Of a stretch of 64,000 bases of DNA, positions 40,331-50,226 are shown piece by piece. How positions within the stretch are numbered: position 1 is the stretch's first letter; every line of letters starts with the position of its first letter. Position numbers and translations under genes: made by a program. The DNA is from Flavobacterium fluviale (GTDB taxonomy: Bacteria; Bacteroidota; Bacteroidia; Flavobacteriales; Flavobacteriaceae), in the NCBI RefSeq assembly GCF_003312915.1, contig NZ_CP030261.1, positions 3,286,001-3,350,000 of the forward strand. The letters are read 5' to 3'. The notes beneath the pieces were generated by a model. It was not told the origin of the DNA, searched no databases, and saw only the letters and a list, made by a program, of their open reading frames with translations.

Positions 40331-42799
40331 ATGGAGAAGAGGATGGAAGATATATTGCCAATTATGGCAGTAGAACATGATTGCATATTATCAAAACAAG
40401 GTGATGTAACTGTAGTATTCAAGGCGGAGCTTCCCGAAATTTTTACGCTCTCGGACCAAGAGTATGAAGCCTTTCACCAGTCTTGGATAAAGGCATTGAA
40501 ATTGCTGCCTAAACACTGCATTTTTCACAAACAGGACTGGTTTCTTGAAAAGAAACATGTGGCGGACTTTTCAAGCGATGACAGCAGTTTTTTGACAAGG
40601 AGCAGTGAGCGTTTCTTTAATGAAAGACCTTTTCTAGATCATACCTGTTATATTATGCTGACTAAGAAACCGGCAGGGAGGAGAAATTCCAGTTCTTTAT
40701 TTTCCAGTCTTTTGAGGAATACATTGGTGCCTCAAGAAACGTTGAACCCTCAAATACTGCAGGATTTCATTGACAGTACGGGACAGTTTCGCAGGGTTAT
40801 GGAAGACAGCGGATTTATAAAGCTTGAGCGCCTCAAAAATAATTCTCTTAAAAGTGAAAGCAGGAAGATTGGTATTATTGAACGGTATAGTCTTTTATCA
40901 GAGAGAGAAGATTCTTTTGTTTTTAACGACATAGTTTTTGATGAAGGGCTGAAGGTTGGCGATAAATACTGCCAGCTGTTTACTTTAGGTGATGCAGCAG
41001 ATCTGCCTGGTTTATGCGGATCGAGGATTAATTTCGACCGTTATTCGACCGATAAAACAAAATTCAGCATTGGTTTTGCATCTACGCTGGGTCAGCTATT
41101 GTCCTGCAATCATATTTATAATCAGTATCTGTTTATTGAGGATGCGCAGAAAACAATCCAGAAACTCGAGAGTAAAAGATTGAGGCTTCAGTCGCTGTCT
41201 GCCTACAGCAGGGAGAACGTGATTGCCAGAGATGCAACTAATGATTTTCTTAATGAAGCTATATCCCAGCAGAGACTCCCTGTAAAAGCACATTTTAATG
41301 TCCTTGCCTGGAGTGCGGATAAAGAAGAACTAAAAGATATTAAAAACAAGGTTTCATCAGCACTGGCGCAGATGGATTCGGCTGCAAAACAGGAGACTGT
41401 AGGTGCACCGCAGATTTATTGGGCAGGAATGCCAGGGAATGCGGCAGATTTCCCGATGAATGATACTTTCGACAGTTTTACAGAGCAGGCGGTATGCTTC
41501 CTCAATATGGAAACTGGCTACAGATCGTCTCTTAGCCCTTGCGGTATAAGGCTCGGAGACAGGCTGACGGGAAAACCGGTTCATGTAGATATAAGCGACG
41601 AGCCTGTAAAAATGGGAATCTGCACCAATCGGAACAAATTCATTTTAGGACCTTCAGGAAGCGGTAAATCTTTTTTCACCAACCATATGGTAAGAAGTTA
41701 TTACGAGCAGGGCACACATATTGTTCTGGTAGATGTCGGGCATAGTTATAAGGGGCTTTGCGATATGGTTGGCGGCTATTATTTCACCTACGATGAAAAG
41801 AATCCGATTCGTTTTAATCCATTTTACATATCAGAGGGAGATAATCTCGATACTGAAAAAAAAGAAAGCATTAAAACACTGCTGCTGGCTCTTTGGAAGA
41901 AAGATGATGAAACTTTTAACCGCAGTGAGTATGTAGCACTTTCTAACGCCCTTCAGCTGTATTATGAGAAGTTAGAAATCAATTCGGATGTTTTTCCGTG
42001 CTTTAATAGTTTTTATGAATTCTTAAAAGATGATTTTGTTCCCATTCTGGAAAGCGACAAGGTTAAAGAAAAGGATTTTGATGTCAATAATTTTCTTTAC
42101 GTACTGCGTCCCTATTATAAAGGAGGTGAGTTTGATTATCTGTTAAATGCCACGGAAAATCTGGAACTTTTAAAAGAGAGGTTTATTGTGTTCGAGCTAG
42201 ATAACATTAAGGATCATCCAATTTTATTTCCGGTGGTTACCATCATTATTATGGAGGTCTTTATCAGCAAGATGAGAAAGCTGAAAGGGGTGCGTAAAAT
42301 GATCCTGATTGAGGAAGCCTGGAAAGCTATTGCGAAGGAAGGAATGGCCGAATACATAAAGTATCTTTTCAAGACTGTCCGTAAATTTTTTGGTGAAGCT
42401 ATAGTAGTCACTCAGGAAGTTGAAGATATAATTTCATCACCTGTAGTAAAACAGGCTATAATCAACAACAGTGACTGTAAAATCCTGTTAGACCAAAGCA
42501 AATACCAGAATAAATTTGATCAGATTCAGGAGCTGTTAGGACTGACTGAAAAAGAGAAAGCGCTTGTTCTCTCGGTCAACAAGGCAAACGATCCCAGCAA
42601 GAAATATAAGGAAGTGTTTATCTCACTGGGCGGAATGCTGTCAAAAGTGTATAGGACAGAAGTTTCTTTAGAGGAATACTTAGCATATACAACAGAGGAA
42701 AGCGAAAAAGTGAAAATGAATGCCTACGCCAAAAAATTCGGCGGGGACATTAAAAAAGGAATTGCCGCAATGGCTCAGGAACTTCGAAGTGGAAATTAA
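40331..42799 (+). CDS. traG: Conjugation ATPase TraG (VirB4-like)
   Basis: 822 residues, the length expected for TraG of Bacteroidota conjugative transposons. It is the motor that drives assembly of, and transport through, the type IV secretion channel from the inner membrane side. Walker A is GPSGSGKS (about residues 438-445), Walker B is seen in RKMILIEEAWKAIAKEG, and a VVTQEVEDI segment fits the sensor region. The N-terminal half is the TraG N-domain with GMPGNAADFPMND. It follows traF by 31 bp, within the same operon. Confidence 0.95.
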   Translation: MEKRMEDILPIMAVEHDCILSKQGDVTVVFKAELPEIFTLSDQEYEAFHQSWIKALKLLPKHCIFHKQDWFLEKKHVADFSSDDSSFLTRSSERFFNERPFLDHTCYIMLTKKPAGRRNSSSLFSSLLRNTLVPQETLNPQILQDFIDSTGQFRRVMEDSGFIKLERLKNNSLKSESRKIGIIERYSLLSEREDSFVFNDIVFDEGLKVGDKYCQLFTLGDAADLPGLCGSRINFDRYSTDKTKFSIGFASTLGQLLSCNHIYNQYLFIEDAQKTIQKLESKRLRLQSLSAYSRENVIARDATNDFLNEAISQQRLPVKAHFNVLAWSADKEELKDIKNKVSSALAQMDSAAKQETVGAPQIYWAGMPGNAADFPMNDTFDSFTEQAVCFLNMETGYRSSLSPCGIRLGDRLTGKPVHVDISDEPVKMGICTNRNKFILGPSGSGKSFFTNHMVRSYYEQGTHIVLVDVGHSYKGLCDMVGGYYFTYDEKNPIRFNPFYISEGDNLDTEKKESIKTLLLALWKKDDETFNRSEYVALSNALQLYYEKLEINSDVFPCFNSFYEFLKDDFVPILESDKVKEKDFDVNNFLYVLRPYYKGGEFDYLLNATENLELLKERFIVFELDNIKDHPILFPVVTIIIMEVFISKMRKLKGVRKMILIEEAWKAIAKEGMAEYIKYLFKTVRKFFGEAIVVTQEVEDIISSPVVKQAIINNSDCKILLDQSKYQNKFDQIQELLGLTEKEKALVLSVNKANDPSKKYKEVFISLGGMLSKVYRTEVSLEEYLAYTTEESEKVKMNAYAKKFGGDIKKGIAAMAQELRSGN

Positions 42800-42812
42800 A
42801 TGAAAAGAGAAA

Positions 42813-43496
42813 ATGAAAACGAAATTAGCGGGTTGTTTTATTTGTCTTCTGCTGGTTGCAACTCCAGTCAGACCAGCTGAAAAAACAGCAGCACTGCCAA
42901 TACTGGAAATCGTTAAAGCAGTGACAAAGAAAGTAATCAAAGCTATTGATCTTCGGATCCAAAAACTGCAGAACAAAACGATTTGGCTTCAAAATGCCCA
43001 AAAGCAGGTCGAAAATGTGCTCTCTAAACTTAAACTCGACGAAATCTCAGAATGGACACAAAAGCAGAAAGACCTTTATAAAGGCTATTATGAAGAGCTC
43101 GCGAAAGTGAAATCCATTATCACTTATTATCAGAGGATAAAAGAAATTACTGCGAAGCAGACAAAGCTGGTTCAGGAATACGAAAGAGCATGGAATCTGT
43201 TTAGACAGGATAAGCACTTTAAAGAAAGTGAGATTCGGTACATGGAGAAGGTCTATACCGGTATTTTAGAAGAAAGCATGAAGAATATCGATCAGATATT
43301 TTTGATACTGGATTCGTTCACTACCCAGATGAGTGATTTGAAAAGACTGGAAATCATTAATAAGGCTGCTGACCAGATTGATGCTAATTATGATGATCTT
43401 ACTATGTTCAATCAGCAGAATGTTTTAATGAGTCTGCAGAGGGCAAAAACAGAAGCAGATGTAAATCTTGTCAAAGAATTTTACGGAATACCATAA
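42813..43496 (+). CDS. Exported helical transfer protein (TraI-like position)
   Basis: 227 residues. A signal peptide (ends near VRPAEK) is followed by a long all-helical region with heptad-like spacing (IQKLQNKTIWLQNAQKQVEN), probably a periplasmic coiled coil. It is the first of three adjacent exported helical proteins after traG. In CTnDOT this slot is held by TraI (DUF4141), which is also a helical exported protein and VirB5-like, so this is likely its counterpart, but the residues visible are not a clear match. It starts 13 bp after the traG stop. Confidence 0.6.
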   Translation: MKTKLAGCFICLLLVATPVRPAEKTAALPILEIVKAVTKKVIKAIDLRIQKLQNKTIWLQNAQKQVENVLSKLKLDEISEWTQKQKDLYKGYYEELAKVKSIITYYQRIKEITAKQTKLVQEYERAWNLFRQDKHFKESEIRYMEKVYTGILEESMKNIDQIFLILDSFTTQMSDLKRLEIINKAADQIDANYDDLTMFNQQNVLMSLQRAKTEADVNLVKEFYGIP

Positions 43497-43510
43497 TTCA
43501 GATAAAAATC

Positions 43511-44128
43511 ATGAAAAAATTATTAATACCCTTGTTTCTAATACTTGTATTTCAGCAGGGACTACAAGCGCAAGCCAAGCAGCGCAAGGAACTGCTTCTG
43601 CAGATTGCAGCACTTCATGTGTATATTGATTATGCGAAAAAAAGTTATTCTGCCGTTTCAAAAGGACTCAATTTTATAGGGGATGCCAAAAGAGGGGAAG
43701 TAAACCTTCATGGTGATTATTTTGCATCTCTGGCAAAAGTTAATCCAAAAGTCAGAACCTACTACAAAGCAGCAGAAATTATTTCGCTGCAGTTTCAGAT
43801 ATTGAAAATCTGTAAAGAGACTTTAGTCAGTTTAAAAACGCACGATTTATTTCATGGGAGTGAGCTTGACTATGTGGAACGTTCTTTTGTAAGACTGCTT
43901 CAAAGCTGCAACGACACACTAGAACAGCTTTTAGTCCTCACAACTGATTCGAAACTGGAGCTAAAAGATGACCAGAGAATTGAACGGATTGATATGCTGC
44001 ACAAAAAAATGACAGATGATTACAATTTCTGTACTTCATTCAGCAATGATGCAAAACTGCTTTCTCTTTCTAAGAGAGCAGATCTAAATGATTCTAAAAG
44101 TATAAGAGCTTCATATGGATTAAATTAA
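43511..44128 (+). CDS. Exported helical protein, paralogue A
   Basis: 205 residues. A signal peptide ends at LQAQAK. The mature part is helical, with YIDYAKKSYSAVSKGLNFI, a KRGEVNLHGDYFASLAKVNPKV stretch and an ELDYVERSFVRLLQ segment. The next gene encodes a relative: both share an AKKSYSAVSKGL or MKKGYELLSNGY helix, a glycine-rich L-H turn (VNLHGDYF, FSLHKAFL) and a SDDQRIERID/DDERLEAID end. They look like a tandem duplication. A possible job is a periplasmic spacer or pilus-tip part of the transfer channel. No family is known to me. Confidence 0.6.
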   Translation: MKKLLIPLFLILVFQQGLQAQAKQRKELLLQIAALHVYIDYAKKSYSAVSKGLNFIGDAKRGEVNLHGDYFASLAKVNPKVRTYYKAAEIISLQFQILKICKETLVSLKTHDLFHGSELDYVERSFVRLLQSCNDTLEQLLVLTTDSKLELKDDQRIERIDMLHKKMTDDYNFCTSFSNDAKLLSLSKRADLNDSKSIRASYGLN

Positions 44129-44133
44129 AACTC

Positions 44134-44769
44134 ATGAAAAAGATATTAAAGCTAGGAGTAATCATCATCTTTTTATTTGTACCGGACAAATCAAATGCAC
44201 AGTCAGCAGAAATCCAGCAGCTGATATTGAATATTGAAAAACTATCACAGTTCAAAAAGATACTAAGCGATATGAAAAAGGGTTACGAACTTCTGTCTAA
44301 TGGATACAAGACGGTTAAAGATATGTCCGAGGGAAACTTCAGTCTTCATAAGGCTTTTCTAGATGCCCTGATGCAGGTAAGTCCAATGGTAAAGAATTAC
44401 AAAAGGGTGGGAGATATTGTCAATTACCAGATTTTGCTGGTAAAAGAAAGCAGGAACGCACTGGGCAGATTAACAAAAAGTGAGAATTTTAGCGAGAAGG
44501 AAATAATATATTTTGATCAAGTTTATGCCAACCTCCTGAGTGAAAGCCTCACGAATCTTGATGAGCTCACAATGGTTATTACCGCCGATAAGTTGAGAAT
44601 GTCGGACGACGAGAGATTGGAAGCTATTGATACTATTTATCTGCAGATGCAGGATAAGCTGTTTTTCATGCGAGATTTCAGTTCATCTGCAAACGTATTG
44701 CTTCTCCAGAGAGCAAAAGAGAAAAAAGATGTTTATGCCTCCAAAGCAATACAGGAACTTAAAAACTAA
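44134..44769 (+). CDS. Exported helical protein, paralogue B
   Basis: 211 residues with a signal peptide (ends SNAQSA) and a helical mature part. Alignment by eye with the previous gene gives matching landmarks along the whole length (helix 1 with a KKxYxxxSxG core, L-H-K/G-D turn, LGRLTKSENFSEKEIIYFDQVYANLL against LFHGSELDYVERSFVRLL). It starts 5 bp after that gene. Like its neighbour it should lie in the periplasm as part of the transfer apparatus. It is followed by traJ after 4 bp, which confirms the operon. Confidence 0.6.
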   Translation: MKKILKLGVIIIFLFVPDKSNAQSAEIQQLILNIEKLSQFKKILSDMKKGYELLSNGYKTVKDMSEGNFSLHKAFLDALMQVSPMVKNYKRVGDIVNYQILLVKESRNALGRLTKSENFSEKEIIYFDQVYANLLSESLTNLDELTMVITADKLRMSDDERLEAIDTIYLQMQDKLFFMRDFSSSANVLLLQRAKEKKDVYASKAIQELKN

Positions 44770-44773
44770 GGGT

Positions 44774-45970
44774 ATGAAACTGTCAATTCGAAATAAAATC
44801 TTTTCTGTAATTCTGGTGATGATCCCTCTTTTTAGTTCTGCTCAGGGATTGGGAGATGAAATGCAGAGTCTTCATTCCGTTTTAGATAGGCTTTATGATG
44901 AAATGATGCCCTTGTGCTCAAATCTTATCGGTGTGGGGCAGGGAATTGCGGGTTTTGGAACCATCTGGTACATAGCTTCAAGGGTTTGGCGACATATCGC
45001 CAATGCCGAACCAATAGATTTTTACCCACTGTTCCGACCTTTTGTGATAGGGTTCTGCATTATGATTTTTCCATCTGTACTGGCACTCATCAATGGCGTT
45101 ATGAAACCGACCGTAACTGCAACGGCTGCCATGGCTGCGGGATCGAATAATGCAATTGCTGTTCTTTTAAAGGAAAAGGAAAAAGCAATTAAAGAATCTG
45201 ACACATGGAAAATGTATGTCGGCGGGACTGGCAGCGGTGATAGGGACAGATGGTACAAATATACCCACGATGGCGCTGATCCTTCAGATGAGGGTATGCT
45301 TGCAGGAATTGGCAACGATGTGAAGTTTGCAATGGAAAAAGCATCTTATGGTTTTAGGAATTCAGTAAAAGAATGGATGAGTGAGGTGCTAAGAGTATTG
45401 TTCGAAGCTGCTGCGCTATGTATAGATACCCTAAGAACATTTCAACTGGTAGTTCTTTCAATCTTGGGACCGCTTGTTTTTGGAATAGCAGTCTTTGATG
45501 GATTTCAGCACACCCTCACAGTATGGCTGGCAAGATATATCAATATCTACTTATGGCTTCCTGTCGCCAATATTTTTGGAAGTATCATCGGAAAAATACA
45601 GGAATTAATGCTGAAACTAGATCTTTCACAGGTACAAGCAACTGGAGATACTTTTTTTAGCAGAACAGATATTGCATACCTGATATTTTTGATAATAGGT
45701 ATTATTGGCTATTTCACTGTACCCTCAGTGGCTAATTATATAGTGCATGCAGGAGGCGGGGGAGCACTGGCGCAAAAGACCACTAGCTTATTTGGCGGTT
45801 CAACCAGTTCGGTTATTTCCAAAGCATCACAAGGAACCGCGATGGTTATGGACAGCATGGGAAATGCGGCAGGGAAGATGTCACAGAGTATGTCCACATC
45901 TTCAGCTTCCTCTCCCTATTTTCAAGAGAAGGGAAATTACATGGGTGACAAGCTCAAAGGAAATTCATAA
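44774..45970 (+). CDS. traJ: Conjugal transfer membrane protein TraJ (VirB6-like)
   Basis: 398 residues from the ATG at 44774; an open frame continues upstream but overlaps the previous gene and is not coding. After a signal-like start the motif LGDEMQSLHSVLDRLYDEMM and IGVGQGIAGFGTIWYIASRVW are typical of TraJ, followed by four or five membrane helices (for example FLIIGIIGYFTVPSVANYI). TraJ is the polytopic inner-membrane core, like VirB6. The last 60 residues are Ser/Gly/Met-rich and polar. Confidence 0.92.
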   Translation: MKLSIRNKIFSVILVMIPLFSSAQGLGDEMQSLHSVLDRLYDEMMPLCSNLIGVGQGIAGFGTIWYIASRVWRHIANAEPIDFYPLFRPFVIGFCIMIFPSVLALINGVMKPTVTATAAMAAGSNNAIAVLLKEKEKAIKESDTWKMYVGGTGSGDRDRWYKYTHDGADPSDEGMLAGIGNDVKFAMEKASYGFRNSVKEWMSEVLRVLFEAAALCIDTLRTFQLVVLSILGPLVFGIAVFDGFQHTLTVWLARYINIYLWLPVANIFGSIIGKIQELMLKLDLSQVQATGDTFFSRTDIAYLIFLIIGIIGYFTVPSVANYIVHAGGGGALAQKTTSLFGGSTSSVISKASQGTAMVMDSMGNAAGKMSQSMSTSSASSPYFQEKGNYMGDKLKGNS

Positions 45971-45990
45971 TAAACTTAAAAAAACAGATC

Positions 45991-46611
45991 ATGTTTACTA
46001 AAATGAAGAATATTGATTCAGCTTTTAAATATGTAAGAAGCTTTACAATGATTGTGATTGCAGGCTGTGTTGTTATCTGTTGTTTTGCACTTTATAAAAG
46101 TTTCCAGACTGTAGCCAGAATGCAAGACAAGGTTTACATACTGGCAGCGGGCAAAGCACTCGAAGCGTATGCTTCTGATAGGAAGGATAATATACCAGTG
46201 GAAGCCAGAGATCATGTCAAAACATTTCACAAATTTTTCTTTACCCTTGACCCTGATGACAAGGTAATTAAAACAAATGTGACTAAGGCTTTATATCTGG
46301 CTGATGAAAGTGCAAAAAGAATTTACGACGACCTTAGGGAAAATGGATTCTATTCAGGGGTCATATCAGGAAATATCAGCCAGACTGTACAAATAGACAG
46401 CATAAACATCGACATAAAAGATTATCCATATCGATTTAAATGTTTTGCCAGACAGAACATAATTCGAACTACAAGTATTTTAAAAAGAAGTCTAATCACC
46501 GAAGGAAGCCTTCGAAATGTATCAAGAAGTGATAATAATCCTCACGGCTTTTTAATCGAACGTTTCAATACTATTGAAAATAAAGACCTCGGTGTAGAAA
46601 ACAGAAAGTAG
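45991..46611 (+). CDS. traK: Conjugal transfer protein TraK (VirB8-like)
   Basis: 206 residues with a single membrane helix (about 18-37) after a short cytosolic start. The periplasmic part has the TraK marks: KVYILAAGKALEAYASDRKDNIPVEARDHV, KTFHKFFFTLDPD and YPYRFKCFARQNIIRTT. This is the VirB8-like piece that links the inner membrane to the channel. It ends one base before the next start codon. Confidence 0.92.
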   Translation: MFTKMKNIDSAFKYVRSFTMIVIAGCVVICCFALYKSFQTVARMQDKVYILAAGKALEAYASDRKDNIPVEARDHVKTFHKFFFTLDPDDKVIKTNVTKALYLADESAKRIYDDLRENGFYSGVISGNISQTVQIDSINIDIKDYPYRFKCFARQNIIRTTSILKRSLITEGSLRNVSRSDNNPHGFLIERFNTIENKDLGVENRK

Positions 46612-46809
46612 ATGAAATCGCTATTTAAAAAAAGAGAAACGCCATTTGTATACAACAGATACTATCTGTTTCTACAGGAAAAATGGGTGCGAAAGATGGA
46701 GTTTCTTACGCAAGGATTCTCCAAAAAGCAACTGATTCTTTTCCTGGTATTATTTATTGCATTTAGTTCTGCTTATTTTCTATTTATAGTTTATGAGGCT
46801 TTAAACTGA
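46612..46809 (+). CDS. Small membrane protein in TraL position
   Basis: 65 residues: a basic first half and one membrane helix (about 40-62, LILFLVLFIAFSSAYFLFIVY). Its place between traK and traM is where CTnDOT-type operons have traL, a short membrane protein. The visible sequence is too short for a firm match. It starts right after the traK stop codon. Confidence 0.6.
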   Translation: MKSLFKKRETPFVYNRYYLFLQEKWVRKMEFLTQGFSKKQLILFLVLFIAFSSAYFLFIVYEALN

Positions 46810-46889
46810 GATATTTTTCAGTCGAGAAAAAGTATGGTAAATACTTCAACTATTCAACAAGAATTGAATTCATTTTAAAAAGTAAAGAC

Positions 46890-48176
46890 ATGGAACGAAA
46901 AACTATTTCTATAAAAGAAGATAAAAAAAGAAAAATGCTTTTAATGCTGCCTTTGATAATTCTTCCCTTCATATCTATTTTGTTTTACACCTTAGGTGGA
47001 GGAAAGATGAGTACAAATACGGCAGGAAATAAAATTAAAAAAGGTTTCAATTTTAGTCTGCCTATTCCAAAGTTTAAGGAAGATTCATCTTTAAATAAAA
47101 TGAGCTATTATGACAAGGCAGCGGTAGACTCCATTAAACTGCAGGAACAAATTAAAAAAGATCCGAATTACTCTAATAATAAGCTGCTTGAGCAATCTCA
47201 TAGTCCATTTGCTGAATCGGACATGAGGTTAAAAGATTTCTTAAGTAACGGTCGAGGGCTAAATTCAGAGCCGCTGCAGAACAGGAATGAAAAAAAGATA
47301 TATGAAAAACTGCATTTGTTGCAGAAAGCGATCAGTCAGCCATCTACAGTAGACAAGTATGGACAGGACATGAGCGAGTTTGAGAAATATGGTTCATCCA
47401 ACGAAGTTTCTACTCAAATCAAGGACTTAGAAAAAATGATGTCTACTATGGGGGAATCTCAACCAGATCCCGAACTGCAGCAATTGAGCGGTATGCTTGA
47501 GAATATACTCGATATCCAACATCCTTCAAGAGTTGCGGAAAAGCTGCTTGAAAATTCAAAAAGCAAGAAAGGAAAAGTTTATAACGTAGATAGCAAAAAA
47601 GCGTCAGTTAATATTACTTCACTTCAGGAAAATAAAGCAGAAAACAATTCTCAACAGAGTGCTTTTTATACAGTAGAAGAGGCATCAAATGAAGATTCTC
47701 CTCAAAATGCACTGGAAGCATTTGTGCATGAAACCCAAACTATTGTCAACGGATCAGTTATAAAATTAAGACTAGGTGGTGATGCGGCAATTCAGGGTAC
47801 AGTAATTCCAAAAAATACTTTCCTATATGGTGTTGCCGCTTTGAAAGGGGAAAGACTTGAAATAAAGATAGAAAATCTGCAATACCGAAGCTCAATATTC
47901 CCAGTTCAGCTTGCTGTTTATGATATTGATGGAATTGAAGGGATAAATATTCCAGGTGCAATCGGCAGGGATGTAGCGAAGGCTTCTGCAGACCGTTCAA
48001 TACAGACTTTAGGGTTGACCGGTGTTACAGATTCATGGGGAGCTCAGGCAGCAGGAATGGGTATAGAGGCGGCAAAAAGTCTTTTAAGTAAGAAAGTAAA
48101 ACTCATCAAAGTAATAGTTAAAGCAGGATATCAGGTACTTCTGTATGATGAAAAACGAAAGAATCTAAAACCTTAA
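46890..48176 (+). CDS. traM: Conjugal transfer protein TraM (VirB10-like)
   Basis: 428 residues. A short basic start, one membrane helix (about 16-33) and a long polar linker rich in Ser/Asn/Lys precede the conserved C-terminus. That end has AFVHETQTIVNGSVIKLRL, IPKNTFLYGVAALKGERLEI and FPVQLAVYDIDGIEGINIPG, all typical of TraM. It should span the envelope and contact TraN in the outer membrane. Confidence 0.93.
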   Translation: MERKTISIKEDKKRKMLLMLPLIILPFISILFYTLGGGKMSTNTAGNKIKKGFNFSLPIPKFKEDSSLNKMSYYDKAAVDSIKLQEQIKKDPNYSNNKLLEQSHSPFAESDMRLKDFLSNGRGLNSEPLQNRNEKKIYEKLHLLQKAISQPSTVDKYGQDMSEFEKYGSSNEVSTQIKDLEKMMSTMGESQPDPELQQLSGMLENILDIQHPSRVAEKLLENSKSKKGKVYNVDSKKASVNITSLQENKAENNSQQSAFYTVEEASNEDSPQNALEAFVHETQTIVNGSVIKLRLGGDAAIQGTVIPKNTFLYGVAALKGERLEIKIENLQYRSSIFPVQLAVYDIDGIEGINIPGAIGRDVAKASADRSIQTLGLTGVTDSWGAQAAGMGIEAAKSLLSKKVKLIKVIVKAGYQVLLYDEKRKNLKP

Positions 48177-48186
48177 AGTGAAAAAA

Positions 48187-49050
48187 ATGAAAAGAATTAA
48201 TCATTTATTTAAAATGAGTTTATTGCTGTTTTCTGTTTTAGCCTATCCTCAGTTGAGTGTAAAAGAGATGATAGCCAACGAAGACCAATACAAAAGCGTT
48301 CAGATCGGATACTCCAAAACAACAAGTATTGTTTTTTCTTATCCAATCAAGAGCATTGATAAAGGAAGTGATGAGGTACTGGTACAGAAAGCCAAAGGTG
48401 TGGAGAACATATTGCTTATTAAGGCGGCTAAACGGCATTTCATTCAGACCAACCTGACTGTTGTCACTTCTGACGCGAGATTATACGTGTTTGTACTGAA
48501 TTATGATGATGACTGTCCGGATTTGAATGTCAAAGCCGTGAATTCCATTGCTGCCAGTAAAGATGTTTTATTTTCACTTGAGAACGAAAACCAGAAAAAA
48601 ATAGAACAATGTGCCTCCCTTGCATTATTCAAAAAGAATAAAATCGGCGGTTATAACAAATCTAAGTATCAGATAAGACTGGAGCTAAACGGTATTTTTA
48701 TTTATCAGGATGTTTTGTATTTGAGGATAGTATTTGAAAATAAGTCAAAGATTAACTATGACATTGATCAGTTCCGATTTTTTATCAGGGATCAAAAAAA
48801 ATCAAAACGTACTGCATCGCAGGAAATAGAAATTGAGCCGCTTTATCAAACTACGTCATCCGCTGTGATCCCCTATAAGTCTGAAGTAATAAAAGTTTAT
48901 GCACTAGAAAAGTTTACTATTCCTGAAAACAAATATCTCACACTTCAGCTAATTGAAAAAAGTGGTGGAAGACATCTGGAACTTGATATCAGCAGTGACC
49001 TAACTGATAAAGTATTTCCAATCGAGGCATTTAACATGGATAAATTTTAA
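48187..49050 (+). CDS. traN: Conjugal transfer protein TraN (VirB9-like)
   Basis: 287 residues from the ATG at 48187; a GTG three codons earlier is possible. A signal peptide is present (MSLLLFSVLAYPQ). The mature part has SKTTSIVFSYPIKSIDKGSDEVL, ILLIKAAKRHFIQTNLTVVT and IKVYALEKFTIPENKYLTL, the VirB9-type beta domain of TraN. It should form the outer-membrane pore complex with TraM. It is 10 bp after traM. Confidence 0.93.
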   Translation: MKRINHLFKMSLLLFSVLAYPQLSVKEMIANEDQYKSVQIGYSKTTSIVFSYPIKSIDKGSDEVLVQKAKGVENILLIKAAKRHFIQTNLTVVTSDARLYVFVLNYDDDCPDLNVKAVNSIAASKDVLFSLENENQKKIEQCASLALFKKNKIGGYNKSKYQIRLELNGIFIYQDVLYLRIVFENKSKINYDIDQFRFFIRDQKKSKRTASQEIEIEPLYQTTSSAVIPYKSEVIKVYALEKFTIPENKYLTLQLIEKSGGRHLELDISSDLTDKVFPIEAFNMDKF

Positions 49051-49062
49051 ACTAGATATATC

Positions 49063-50205
49063 ATGACAATAAATGTAGCAGATGCTGAAACGCTGTTATC
49101 AAATGCGGAAGAGATGGTTTCTTACGGTTATCAATTTGCAGCATATCCTTTGAAATTAATTACTGACAGTGATACAATTCAGTTTTTTAGAACATCGATG
49201 GCTGCAGAGGATTATTGCCTTGTGGGCCCTAATGATGTTGATTATTTTAAAAATATTCCAATAACATCTCTCATCAGTGATTTAAACATAATTCTACAGA
49301 GCGGTATTGATACTTCTCGAATAGAGACTGTTAATGTAAATGATTTTATGCGTCTGTATAAAAAGAGAAATGAATTGAATGAAAATAACTTAAATGCAAA
49401 TACAATGAACGAGAAAAATTTAGAATATCTAAAGGACCAGTTAAAATACACTGGAATGGGGGAAACGTTTGAAACAGAACTTAAAGAGAATATGCAGAAA
49501 GGTGATAAGGATTTTAAAATCATCCATAGCGGGATTATGAATAATGGAGTGCCAAACAATGATACTTTGACAGTTGAATTGAATTTCAAGAAATCAGATC
49601 AGAGTGACATTTACTTTTTTAATTCTTATCATGTGAATCTGCAGAAAGAAGAGAACAAGCCTGGACTGGAGCAAACATTTTATATAAATAATGATGGCAC
49701 GAGCATAACTCTTAAGGAGGCTTACAATTTGATGGAAGGCCGTTCTGTGAACAAAGATCTTAAAACCAAGGAAGGGGAATCATACAACGCATGGTTAAAA
49801 ATGGATTTTAAGGAATCAGAGAGCAATGGCAATTTTAAAATAAACCATTTTCATCAAAATTATGGCTATGACTTAGAGGCCAGTCTCGAAAAACATTCTA
49901 TCAAAGAGCTTCAGACTCCAAACTACAAAGAAAATCTAATGGGCTCACTTAAGAAAGGAAATCTACAGTCTGTAACTTTTGTTGTCAATGATGTGGAAAC
50001 TAAAATGTTTGTGGAGGCCAATCCTCAGTTTAAAACATTAAATGTCTATGACGGAAGTCTGCAGAGAATCAATCATAGAGAAAGCAAACAGCAAAAACAG
50101 TCGGAATCTAAGGATAAAAATGTCAGCAAGGATAGTGATGGTGAACCAGCACAGAAAGAGCAGAACTCAACAGCTCGCAAAAGAAAAGCGGGTAAATCTG
50201 TGTAG
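49063..50205 (+). CDS. DUF3945-like element protein, copy 1
   Basis: 380 residues, soluble, with no signal. The repeat unit around residues 220-310 (KEAYNLMEGRSVNKDLKTKE, then KMDFKESESNGNFKINHFHQ and YGYDLEASLEKHSIKEL) resembles DUF3945/DUF4099 proteins found on Bacteroidota mobile elements, whose role is unknown. The C-terminus is Lys/Ser/Gln-rich and basic, fit for DNA or RNA contact. The next gene repeats the same unit, so the two are paralogues. They stand between traN and the recombinase genes, on the operon strand. Confidence 0.7.
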   Translation: MTINVADAETLLSNAEEMVSYGYQFAAYPLKLITDSDTIQFFRTSMAAEDYCLVGPNDVDYFKNIPITSLISDLNIILQSGIDTSRIETVNVNDFMRLYKKRNELNENNLNANTMNEKNLEYLKDQLKYTGMGETFETELKENMQKGDKDFKIIHSGIMNNGVPNNDTLTVELNFKKSDQSDIYFFNSYHVNLQKEENKPGLEQTFYINNDGTSITLKEAYNLMEGRSVNKDLKTKEGESYNAWLKMDFKESESNGNFKINHFHQNYGYDLEASLEKHSIKELQTPNYKENLMGSLKKGNLQSVTFVVNDVETKMFVEANPQFKTLNVYDGSLQRINHRESKQQKQSESKDKNVSKDSDGEPAQKEQNSTARKRKAGKSV

Positions 50206-50226
50206 GATTAATAATCAAAAGTAAAA

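Noticed and set aside
44627..44773. The upstream part of the open frame that contains traJ.
   Set aside because: It overlaps the preceding gene and reads as Cys/Phe-rich noise; the ATG at 44774 begins a proper signal segment.
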